Assembly (NCBI GenBank): GCA_052400625.1
Contig: JBQTGH010000004.1
Reading direction: 5' to 3' (one strand)
DNA: 64,000 bases
Origin: Thermophagus sp052400625
Lineage (GTDB): Bacteria; Bacteroidota; Bacteroidia; Bacteroidales; Marinilabiliaceae
Part shown: positions 8,256 to 15,897 of the stretch, piece after piece
Layout of the letters: every line of letters begins with the position of its first letter
Position numbering within the stretch: the stretch's first letter is position 1
Notes under the pieces: model-generated
Databases searched by the model: none
What the model saw: the letters and a program-made list of their open reading frames with translations, nothing else
What the model was told of the DNA's origin: nothing
Program-made: the position numbers and the translations under genes

Positions 8256-9752
8256 ATGAGTAACAAAGTCTATATTTTCGACACCACACTGCGGGATGGC
8301 GAGCAAGTACCGGGGTGCCAGCTGAATACCATTGAAAAAATCGAGGTCGCCAAGCAGCTGGAAAGACTCGGAGTAGATATTATCGAAGCCGGATTCCCCG
8401 TCTCCAGTCCGGGTGACTTCAACTCGGTGGTCGAAATCTCCAAGGTTGTTAAAGAGCTTACTATTTGTGCGCTTACCAGAGCCGTTAAAAAAGATATTGA
8501 AGTGGCGGCCGATGCTCTGAAATACGCCAAAAAAGGACGTATTCACACTGGTATCGGAACTTCTTTCTACCACATTAACTACAAACTTAAATCGAACCCG
8601 GAAGATATTATTAAAAAGGCCGTTGAAGCCGTTAAATACGCTCGAAATTTCATTGACGACGTCGAGTTCTATGCGGAAGATGCCGGCCGAACCGACAATG
8701 AATATCTGGCAAGAGTGGTCGAAGCGGTCATTAACGCCGGGGCCACAGTCGTTAACATCCCCGACACCACCGGTTATTGTTTACCGCAGGAATACGGCGA
8801 AAAAATTGCCTTCTTGATGAATCATGTTCCCAACATTGACAAAGCCATTATCTCCACTCACTGTCACAATGACCTGGGTATGGCCACCGCCAATTCACTA
8901 TCGGGCATAATCAATGGGGCCCGGCAGGTGGAAGTAACCGTTAATGGCATTGGTGAACGTGCCGGCAACACCTCCCTCGAAGAAGTGGTGATGGCCATAA
9001 AAAGTCATAAAGACCTTGACTTTGAAACCAACATCGACACCAAAGAAATTACCAAAAGCAGCCGCCTGGTATCCACTCTCATGCGAATGCCGGTACAGCC
9101 CAACAAGGCAATTGTCGGCAGAAATGCCTTCGCACATTCTTCGGGCATTCATCAGGATGGTGTCTTAAAAAACCGTGAAAACTACGAGATCATTGACCCC
9201 GCTGAAGTAGGCGTCAAAGAATCATCCATTGTACTGACCGCTCGGAGCGGACGGGCAGCCTTAAAACACAGGCTTCAGGTGCTGGGATATGACTTTGACC
9301 CCCAACAACTGGATGAAATATATCAACGATTTTTGGATCTGGCCGACAAAAAGAAGGATATCACCGACGAAGACCTTCAAATTCTTGCCGGACGTGAGCA
9401 GGGACAAAAAAACAAACCTTTAAAACTGGAACTCCTCCAGGTGGTTTGCGGAAAATCTACCGTCCCAACAGCTACGGTGCAAGTCAGTTTCAACGGCGAT
9501 ACATTCACTGAGACCGCCGCAGGAAACGGACCCATCGATGCCGCCTTTACCGCTGTTAAAGCACTGATCAAACGCAGGGTACGACTTGAAGAGTTCCTCA
9601 TCCAGGCCATTACTCGTGGCAGTGATGATCTGGGCAAAGTACATGTTCAGGTGGAACACAAAGGTCAGATCTATTATGGCTTTGCGGCACATACCGACAT
9701 CATCACCGCATCGGTTGAAGCCTTCCTCGATGCCGTCGGCAAAATTGTGTAA
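8256..9752 (+). CDS. leuA: 2-isopropylmalate synthase
   Basis: A 498-residue enzyme that condenses 2-ketoisovalerate with acetyl-CoA, the committed step to leucine. The HMGL-like TIM barrel begins at once: VYIFDTTLRDGEQVPGCQLN with the conserved Arg-Asp pair, then STHCHNDLGMATANSLSGI (metal-binding HxH) and NGIGERAGNTSLEEVVMAI. The accessory region contains GRNAFAHSSGIHQDGVLK, and the C-terminal LeuA dimer regulatory domain (about 390-498) would bind leucine for feedback. Length fits the short bacterial LeuA class. It opens the leuA-leuC-leuD-cimA-like-leuB series. Confidence 0.95.
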   Translation: MSNKVYIFDTTLRDGEQVPGCQLNTIEKIEVAKQLERLGVDIIEAGFPVSSPGDFNSVVEISKVVKELTICALTRAVKKDIEVAADALKYAKKGRIHTGIGTSFYHINYKLKSNPEDIIKKAVEAVKYARNFIDDVEFYAEDAGRTDNEYLARVVEAVINAGATVVNIPDTTGYCLPQEYGEKIAFLMNHVPNIDKAIISTHCHNDLGMATANSLSGIINGARQVEVTVNGIGERAGNTSLEEVVMAIKSHKDLDFETNIDTKEITKSSRLVSTLMRMPVQPNKAIVGRNAFAHSSGIHQDGVLKNRENYEIIDPAEVGVKESSIVLTARSGRAALKHRLQVLGYDFDPQQLDEIYQRFLDLADKKKDITDEDLQILAGREQGQKNKPLKLELLQVVCGKSTVPTATVQVSFNGDTFTETAAGNGPIDAAFTAVKALIKRRVRLEEFLIQAITRGSDDLGKVHVQVEHKGQIYYGFAAHTDIITASVEAFLDAVGKIV

Positions 9753-9838
9753 GGTCTTTTACGATACCAACAAAGACCAGGATTAAAGAACATTTATCAG
9801 AAATAAACCTATTAGTAAACCATAAAAACCATTTCACC

Positions 9839-11239
9839 TTGGCAGGAAAAACATTATTTGAAAAGATATGGGATAAGCACGTGGTAACAACCGTTGAAGG
9901 TGGTCCCAGCGTGCTCTACATCGATCGTCACTTTGTTCATGAAGTGACCAGCCCTCAGGCATTCGACGGTTTAAGAAACCGTGGAATTAAAGTCAGACAA
10001 CCACAAAAGACCGTGGCCACCGCCGATCACAACATCCCCACACTGGGACAGGATCAACCCATCCGGGACGAGCTCAGCCGCTTTCAGGTTAATAAGCTGA
10101 CCCAAAACTGCACTGAGTTTGGGGTGCCCCTCTATGGGCTCAACCACCCATGGAATGGCATAGTGCACGTCATCGGTCCCGAGCTTGGCATCACCCGGCC
10201 GGGCATGACCATTGTGTGTGGCGACAGTCACACCTCCACTCACGGGGCTTTCGGAAGCATCGCTTTCGGGATTGGGACCAGTGAAGTGGAAATGGTGCTG
10301 GCAACACAAACCCTACTTCAAAACAAGCCCAAAACCATGCGCATCAACATAGAAGGGGAGCTTGGCAAAGGCGTGATGTCAAAAGACATTGTCCTTTACA
10401 TCATTTCACAAATCGGAACCGGTGGAGCTACCGGCTACTTCGTGGAATTTGCCGGTTCTGCCATTCGCAACCTCTCCATGGAAGCGCGAATGACCATCTG
10501 CAACATGAGTATTGAAATGGGTGCTCGTGGCGGTATGATTGCCCCCGATAAAACCACCTTCGACTATATTCAGGGACGCGAATTTGCGCCCAAAGGTGCC
10601 GACTGGGACAAGGCCGTTGAACAATGGAGCCAGTTGCCTTCCGATCCCGATGCCGTATTCGATAAGGAACTCACCTTCCCCGCATCGGATATTGAACCCA
10701 TGATCACCTACGGTACCAATCCCGGCATGGGTATTGGAATCAGCCAGTCGATCCCCAAAGCCGAAGAAATTGAAAAATCAACACGACCCACCTTTAAAAA
10801 ATCATTGGAATACATGGCTTTCAATCCCGGCGAACCAATGATCGGGAAAAAAGTGGACTATGTCTTTGTTGGCAGTTGTACCAACGGACGCATTGAAGAC
10901 CTCAGAGCCTTCGCCAATTTTGTGAAAGGAAAGAAAAAAGCCGATAACGTCACCGCCTGGATCGTGCCGGGAAGCCATCAGGTTGAAGCCCAGGCCGAAA
11001 AAGAAGGACTGAGAAAGATCCTTGAAGAGGCCGGCTTTGAAATGCGACAACCGGGTTGTTCTGCCTGCTTGGCCATGAACGATGATAAAATACCGGAAGG
11101 AAACTATGCGGTTTCCACTTCGAACAGAAACTTCGAAGGCCGTCAGGGACCGGGCGCAAGAACCATGCTGGCCAGCCCTGTCACTGCAGCCGCGGCAGCA
11201 ATCACCGGAAAAATTACAGACCCACGTGATTTGCTTTAA
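9839..11239 (+). CDS. leuC: 3-isopropylmalate dehydratase large subunit
   Basis: A 466-residue aconitase-superfamily subunit that isomerises 2- to 3-isopropylmalate with LeuD. It has the 4Fe-4S ligands in VGSCTNGRIEDLRAF and PGCSACLAMNDD, and CGDSHTSTHGAFGSIAFGIG in the substrate region. The start is TTG at 9839: translation from it gives AGKTLFEKIWDKHVV, the normal beginning of LeuC, whereas no ATG or GTG lies in frame just upstream and the next Met is far inside the protein. TTG is therefore a well-supported unusual start that may lower translation. The stop is followed by a purine-rich GGAGG (11240) and a hairpin-bearing gap before leuD. Confidence 0.95.
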   Translation: MAGKTLFEKIWDKHVVTTVEGGPSVLYIDRHFVHEVTSPQAFDGLRNRGIKVRQPQKTVATADHNIPTLGQDQPIRDELSRFQVNKLTQNCTEFGVPLYGLNHPWNGIVHVIGPELGITRPGMTIVCGDSHTSTHGAFGSIAFGIGTSEVEMVLATQTLLQNKPKTMRINIEGELGKGVMSKDIVLYIISQIGTGGATGYFVEFAGSAIRNLSMEARMTICNMSIEMGARGGMIAPDKTTFDYIQGREFAPKGADWDKAVEQWSQLPSDPDAVFDKELTFPASDIEPMITYGTNPGMGIGISQSIPKAEEIEKSTRPTFKKSLEYMAFNPGEPMIGKKVDYVFVGSCTNGRIEDLRAFANFVKGKKKADNVTAWIVPGSHQVEAQAEKEGLRKILEEAGFEMRQPGCSACLAMNDDKIPEGNYAVSTSNRNFEGRQGPGARTMLASPVTAAAAAITGKITDPRDLL

Positions 11240-11249
11240 GGAGGAAAAA

Positions 11250-11329
11250 GCAATACCGGTGTCATTAGCCGATACCGGTTGCTTAACATCCCATTTTCAA
11301 CGTTTCAACCCGACATTCCCTGGAGGAAT
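11250..11329 (+). other. Two hairpins between leuC and leuD
   Basis: GCAA-TA-CCGGTGTC (from 11250) can pair with GATACCGGTTGC (to about 11282), and CATTCC pairs with GGAATG around CTGGA (about 11313-11329). Neither is followed by a T-run, so they look like mRNA stability or processing elements, not terminators. Function is inferred. Confidence 0.5.
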
Positions 11330-11358
11330 GTTCATAACCAATTTAATCAAAACGAACT

Positions 11359-11952
11359 ATGCCAATAGATAAATTTGTAAAACTGGAATCTTCCTGTGTT
11401 CCTCTGCCCATAGAGAATGTAGATACCGATCAGATTATTCCCGCCCGGTTTCTGAAAGCAACCACAAGAGAGGGTTTTGGCGACAATCTTTTTGCCGACT
11501 GGCGCTACGACAAAGCCGGTAAGCCAAAAGAAGATTTTGTATTAAACAACCCCAAATATTCGGGTAAAATATTGGTGGCCGGCCAAAACTTCGGCAGTGG
11601 ATCCAGCCGTGAGCATGCCGCCTGGGCCATTGTGGGATATGGCTTCAAGGCCGTTGTCTCAAGTTTCTTTGCCGACATCTTTAAAAACAACTCGCTCAAC
11701 AACGGGTTGCTGCCGGTGCAGGTATCCAAAGAGTTCCTGGAAACTTTGTTTCAGGCCATCGACAAAGATCCCGCAACCAAAGTAGAAATCGACCTTGAAA
11801 ACCAGACAATCCGAATTCTTCCCGACGGCCCGGCCGAATCGTTCGATATAAACCCATACAAGAAAAAATGTTTGCTCAACGGATTCGATGACATCGACTA
11901 TCTGTTGAGCATCGACAGCCAGATTGAAGCCTGGGAAAAAGCACAAGCCTGA
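11359..11952 (+). CDS. leuD: 3-isopropylmalate dehydratase small subunit
   Basis: A 197-residue swivelling domain that completes the LeuCD isomerase active site. Key segments are PIENVDTDQIIPARFLK, GQNFGSGSSREHAAWAI (substrate-binding serine loop) and SSFFADIFKNNSLNNGLLP. Length matches the 200-residue family. ATG 11359 directly precedes the conserved PIDKFVKLESSCVPLPIENVD. LeuCD enzymes often also act on citramalate, which matters because the next gene is a second synthase. Confidence 0.96.
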   Translation: MPIDKFVKLESSCVPLPIENVDTDQIIPARFLKATTREGFGDNLFADWRYDKAGKPKEDFVLNNPKYSGKILVAGQNFGSGSSREHAAWAIVGYGFKAVVSSFFADIFKNNSLNNGLLPVQVSKEFLETLFQAIDKDPATKVEIDLENQTIRILPDGPAESFDINPYKKKCLLNGFDDIDYLLSIDSQIEAWEKAQA

Positions 11953-11990
11953 CGTTACAGATCTGACTAAGAAGAACAATATTAACCTTT

Positions 11991-12035
11991 GGGACTCCCC
12001 CAAAAGCATGCTTTTAAATGCCTTGGGGAAGTCCC
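11991..12035 (+). other. Hairpin between leuD and the citramalate synthase-like gene
   Basis: GGGACTCCCCCAA (11991-12003) pairs with TTGGGGAAGTCCC (12023-12035) with one mismatch; the loop side carries the perfect palindrome AAAAGCATGCTTTT (12002-12015 or within one base). No T-run follows. The stem sits 18 bases before the next start codon and could tune translation or mRNA decay. Confidence 0.55.
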
Positions 12036-12052
12036 CTTACCAAAAAAAGCCG

Positions 12053-13600
12053 ATGAAAACCATAGAAGTGATGGATACCACCCTGAGGGATGGTGAGCAA
12101 ACAACGGGAGTCTCTTTTAATGATGCCGAAAAGTTGGCCATCACCCGTCTGCTGCTGGAAGAGGTAAAGGTCAACCGCATAGAGGTGGCCTCGGCAAGAG
12201 TATCAGAAGGCGAAAGAAAGGCAGTCCAACGACTGACAAAATGGGCCAAAGAGCACAACTGTCTCGAGCGTATTGAAGTCCTCGGTTTTGTTGACGGAAC
12301 CACTTCGCTCGATTGGATCAATGATGCCGGCGGCAAAGTAATTAATCTGCTCACAAAAGGATCGATCAAACACCTGACCGGCCAGCTCAGAAAAACAAAA
12401 GAAGAACACCTGGCCGATATCGTTTATGTGATTCATGAAGCAGAAAAACGGAACATGTCCGTTAACGTATATCTGGAAGATTGGTCCAACGGCATGCTCA
12501 ATTCGCCCGAATATGTTGAGTTTATGGTCAACGGGATCTCCCAAACTTCGGTCAAGAGAATCATGCTCCCCGATACACTGGGCATCTTGAATCCCGAACA
12601 GACCTATGAATTCTGCAAAGCCATGACCGGCAAGTTCCCCCATGTTCATTTCGATTACCATGCCCACAACGATTACGACTTGTCTGTGGCCAATGTCTTT
12701 TATGCCATAAAGGCCGGGGTGAAGGGGATCCACACCACCGTTAATGGGTTAGGCGAAAGAGCCGGCAACGCACCATTGGCAAGTATTGTGGGGCTGTTTA
12801 ACGATCATCTTAAAGCGGGTAATTCCATTGATGAAAGTAAACTAACCAAAGTTTCCCGCATGGTCGAAACCTTTTCCGGTGTCAGAATTCCTGCCAATAA
12901 ACCCCTGACCGGCGAAAACGTCTTTACCCAGTGCAGTGGGGTTCATGCCGATGGCGACAACAAAGACAACTTGTATTTCAATAATTTGATGCCCGAACGT
13001 TTTGGAAGGGTTCGACGATATGCTCTGGGTAAAACCTCCGGAAAAGCCAACATCAAGAAAAACCTGGAAGACTTGGGCATTGAACTGGGACCCGAAGAGA
13101 TGAAAAAAGTAACCAAACGGGTCATTGAGCTCGGTGATAAAAAAGAAAATGTCACACCCGAAGATTTGCCTTACATCATCTCCGACGTCCTGAAAAACGA
13201 ACGCATCGACAACCATATTGAACTCAAAAATTATCATCTCGCCATTGTGCAGGGATTAAAACCCGTTGCAACCATCAGCCTTCAGATCGACAAAAAAATC
13301 TATAACGAAACATCCGTAGGCGATGGACAATACGATGCCTTTATGAAAGCTCTGTGGCGGATTTATGACAAATTGGGGAAAGCGCATCCCACGCTCATCG
13401 ACTATTGGGTCACCATTCCTCCCGGCGGAAAAACTGACGCCCTCGTCGAAACGGTCATCTCCTGGGAATACAAAGATCAGGAGTTCAAAACTCGAGGGCT
13501 GGACGCCGACCAAACCGAGGCGGCCATCAAAGCCACCTTGAAGATGCTTAACATTATTGAAAACAAAGAAAAAGGAATCATCATTAACGGAAAGTCCTAA
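12053..13600 (+). CDS. (R)-citramalate synthase-like second LeuA paralogue
   Basis: A 515-residue HMGL-like enzyme: MKTIEVMDTTLRDGEQTTGV at the N terminus, YHAHNDYDLSVANVFYAI (metal HxH) and NGLGERAGNAPLASIVGL, then a LeuA-type regulatory domain (about 395-510). It differs clearly from leuA at 8256. Paralogues in this position in Bacteroidota leu clusters are usually annotated as alpha-isopropylmalate or citramalate synthases. Because LeuCD and LeuB, which can process citramalate to 2-oxobutyrate, flank it and no threonine deaminase is present here, I favour citramalate synthase. The frame is open back into leuD (to 11924), but those codons run through a hairpin and lack family resemblance, so ATG 12053 is preferred. 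Confidence 0.85.
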   Translation: MKTIEVMDTTLRDGEQTTGVSFNDAEKLAITRLLLEEVKVNRIEVASARVSEGERKAVQRLTKWAKEHNCLERIEVLGFVDGTTSLDWINDAGGKVINLLTKGSIKHLTGQLRKTKEEHLADIVYVIHEAEKRNMSVNVYLEDWSNGMLNSPEYVEFMVNGISQTSVKRIMLPDTLGILNPEQTYEFCKAMTGKFPHVHFDYHAHNDYDLSVANVFYAIKAGVKGIHTTVNGLGERAGNAPLASIVGLFNDHLKAGNSIDESKLTKVSRMVETFSGVRIPANKPLTGENVFTQCSGVHADGDNKDNLYFNNLMPERFGRVRRYALGKTSGKANIKKNLEDLGIELGPEEMKKVTKRVIELGDKKENVTPEDLPYIISDVLKNERIDNHIELKNYHLAIVQGLKPVATISLQIDKKIYNETSVGDGQYDAFMKALWRIYDKLGKAHPTLIDYWVTIPPGGKTDALVETVISWEYKDQEFKTRGLDADQTEAAIKATLKMLNIIENKEKGIIINGKS

Positions 13601-13752
13601 TTCCTCATGAGCACGACGCCAGCCAAAAAGAAAAAACGCCGCCGCCGTCTCTGAAAAGATCTTTCCCGGCCATATCAACCTTCATTCCTCTTAACGGGAT
13701 GAATGGGGCTAAACAAATTGCCTCTGAAATTGAATTTATTAATTGTAAAGAA

Positions 13753-14820
13753 ATGAAGTTAAACATTGCTGTATTGCCCGGTGACGGAATCGGGCCCGAA
13801 ATTGTAGAACAAGCCATAAAAGTATTGGATGCTGTTTTTGCCAAGAAAGGGCACCAGGCCAGTTATACCGAAGCACCGGTAGGTGCCATTGCCATAGAAA
13901 AAACAGGAAATCCCTACCCTGACGAAACGCATCAACTCTGTATGAATTCGGATGCTGTACTTTTCGGGGCAATTGGCGATCCCAAATTTGATAATGATCC
14001 CAAAGCGAAGGTAAGGCCGGAACAAGGTCTGCTGGCCATGCGTAAAAAACTTGGTCTTTATGCCAACATACGTCCGGTAGCCACGTTCCCCTCCCTGATT
14101 CATAAATCACCGCTGCGGGCCGACCTGGTTGAGGGGGCCGATTTTGTTGCCATTCGCGAGCTGACCGGAGGGATCTATTTTGGCCGGCCGCAAGGCCGTT
14201 CGGAAGACGGCCGCACCGCCTACGACACCAATGTTTATACCGTCGAAGAAATTGAACGCATCACGCGGCTGGCCTTCGATTTTGCCATGAAACGCCGCAA
14301 AAAATTAACGGTGGTCGACAAGGCCAATGTGCTGGCCACGTCACGGCTGTGGCGCGAAACAGTCCAGGCCCTCGCACCTGAATTCCCCGACGTGGAGGTA
14401 GAATATATGTTTGTGGATAATGCTGCCATGCAATTAATCCAGTGGCCCAAACGCTTTGATGTGATGTTAACCGAAAATATGTTTGGCGATATTCTTACCG
14501 ACGAAGCCAGTGTCATCACCGGCTCACTGGGACTTCTTCCTTCTGCATCCATTGGCCTTCACACTTCCGTTTTCGAACCCATCCACGGCTCCTATCCGCA
14601 GGCTGCCGGGAAAAACATTGCCAATCCATTGGCCACAATACTGTCGGCAGCTCTCATGCTGGAGTCGGCCTTCAACCTCAAAGAGGAAGCCAATATGATC
14701 AGAGATGCCGTTAACGCTTCCCTTGAGCAAGGTAAAGTGACCGAAGACATCGACAATTCCAACCCCCTTTCCACTTCCGAAGTAGGCGACTGGGTTGCCC
14801 AATACATTTCTGAGAGGTAA
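13753..14820 (+). CDS. leuB: 3-isopropylmalate dehydrogenase
   Basis: A 355-residue beta-decarboxylating dehydrogenase giving 4-methyl-2-oxopentanoate with NAD. The N terminus is MKLNIAVLPGDGIGPEIVEQ; other marks are LLAMRKKLGLYANIRPV (substrate arginines), RELTGGIYFG, the metal-binding region FGDILTDEASVITGSLGLLP, and PIHGSYPQAAGKNIANP for NAD. The frame extends 18 codons upstream to 13699, but homologues begin at MKLNIAVLPGDG. It ends the leu series; a strong terminator follows at 14982. Confidence 0.96.
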   Translation: MKLNIAVLPGDGIGPEIVEQAIKVLDAVFAKKGHQASYTEAPVGAIAIEKTGNPYPDETHQLCMNSDAVLFGAIGDPKFDNDPKAKVRPEQGLLAMRKKLGLYANIRPVATFPSLIHKSPLRADLVEGADFVAIRELTGGIYFGRPQGRSEDGRTAYDTNVYTVEEIERITRLAFDFAMKRRKKLTVVDKANVLATSRLWRETVQALAPEFPDVEVEYMFVDNAAMQLIQWPKRFDVMLTENMFGDILTDEASVITGSLGLLPSASIGLHTSVFEPIHGSYPQAAGKNIANPLATILSAALMLESAFNLKEEANMIRDAVNASLEQGKVTEDIDNSNPLSTSEVGDWVAQYISER

Positions 14821-14981
14821 TCAATCCCCGCAGGGTATTATCAGACCTTTCGGAATGTTTGCAAAGGGGTATGGGATCAAACATACATCCTTTTGATTAC
14901 ACCGTTTGTCGCCGAGCCTTAAGAAACCACCCGTAAATGCTCGGAGGCACAACACCTTAAGCGAGTTTCATACCAACAAGA

Positions 14982-15017
14982 AGGGCTGTCCATAACTTTA
15001 GGGACAGCCCTCTTTTT
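14982..15017 (+). terminator. Intrinsic terminator after leuB
   Basis: AGGGCTGTCC (14982-14991) pairs with GGACAGCCCT (15002-15011), followed by CTTTTT. The same GGCTGTCC/GGACAGCC stem recurs after ahcY at 26204. Confidence 0.85.
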
Positions 15018-15077
15018 ATGGATCTCCCAATCCAAAAAACATTTTATGATGCGCCCTACACGGCCACTCCATTCGTA

Positions 15078-15344
15078 GGGAGACTCTCCCTTCGAGGCGA
15101 GGGAGACTTTCCCTTCGAGGCGAGGGAGACTCTCCCTTCGAGGCGAGGGAGACTCTCCCTTCGAGGCGAGGGAGACCTTCCCTCCGAGGCGAGGGAGACT
15201 TTCCCTTCGAGGCGAGGGAGACCTTCCCTTCGAGGCGAGGGAGACTTTCCCTCCGAGGCGAGGGAGACCTTCCCTCCGAGGCGAGGGAGACTTTCCCTCC
15301 GAGGCGAGGGAGACTCTCCCTTCGAGGCGAGGGAGACTCTCCCT
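15078..15344. repeat. 23-bp tandem array, 11 full copies plus a partial copy
   Basis: Copies begin at 15080 and every 23 bases to 15333 with perfect register. The unit is GAGACTCTCCCTTCG followed by AGGCGAGG. Every difference between copies is a C/T change on the plus strand, and only at unit positions 6, 7 and 13. GGGAGAcTCTCCC across unit junctions is self-complementary. There are no unique spacers, so it is not CRISPR. Reading frames stay open through it on both strands because of its composition; I do not consider them genes. Confidence 0.97.
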
Positions 15345-15793
15345 AAAAACAGCAGCCCTTTTACCATTGTTAAGCACCTAATTTACATAGCAAAAGAAAT
15401 CGACCCACCATTCAAACCCGAGCTGAAGAAGGCCAAAACGTCATCGCCATTGGTAACGATTCGTCACGACAAAACAAGCCTTTCCAAACAAAGAAATAAT
15501 CGGCAATCCATTTTCAGCCTCTGGGGAAACGATCCTAATCCATCGGAAACCTCGGAAACCAAACAATAAATTTTATTCGAATAAAAAATAAGCTTTATCT
15601 TTGAAATCCGTTATAAAAATCAGTAGAGAGTATTCACTTATTCAAAAAATTAACAAAGTCAAGGGACTCTTGGGGAACCCGCCTGGCCAGATAAAATTTT
15701 CACAACGCATTCCGACCCTTGGGGAACGAGAGCGGTTAAAATTTTAGTCATGTAAGTTCCTTATGACCACCTTATCAAACCAATTTTACACTG
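15345..15793 (+). other. Intergenic region with a paired direct repeat
   Basis: No gene recognised. TATCTTTG at 15596-15603 fits a -7 element. A direct repeat is present: CTTGGGGAAC at 15669 and at 15718, each followed 13-17 bases later by TAAAATTTT (ending 15700 and 15745). The role is unknown. Confidence 0.5.
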
Positions 15794-15897
15794 ATGAAAC
15801 GAGCATGACCCACTAAGTTTGTCACAACCAGAACATGGATAAACTAATGATCATGCGAGTTCCATTCGTCCAATAAACTTAGAAAAAATTTATACGA
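15794..15897 (+). repeat. Dispersed intergenic repeat, copy A (upstream of the thioredoxin-like gene)
   Basis: About 104 bases ending at the start codon. It shares ordered blocks with the element at 18598: ATGAAACGA, AGAACA, GATCATGC, TTCCATT, CCAATAA, CTTAGA, and AAAATTTATACGAATG across the start codon. The reverse-strand copy at 39700-39806 shares AGCATGA, TAAG, TCACAA, ATGCGAGTTCCAT and CCAATAA. GCATGA and TCATGC within it are inverted repeats. Confidence 0.75.

Noticed and set aside
11924..12052. Upstream extension of the citramalate synthase-like gene overlapping leuD
   Set aside because: The extra 43 codons cross a hairpin and show no similarity to the family, which begins at MKTIEVMDTTLRDGEQ.
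15078..15344. CRISPR array or repetitive protein gene (frames open on both strands through the 23-bp repeat)
   Set aside because: No unique spacers exist; repeats are contiguous. Both strands are open only because the unit lacks stop codons, the products have no start context or family, and 23 is not a multiple of three.
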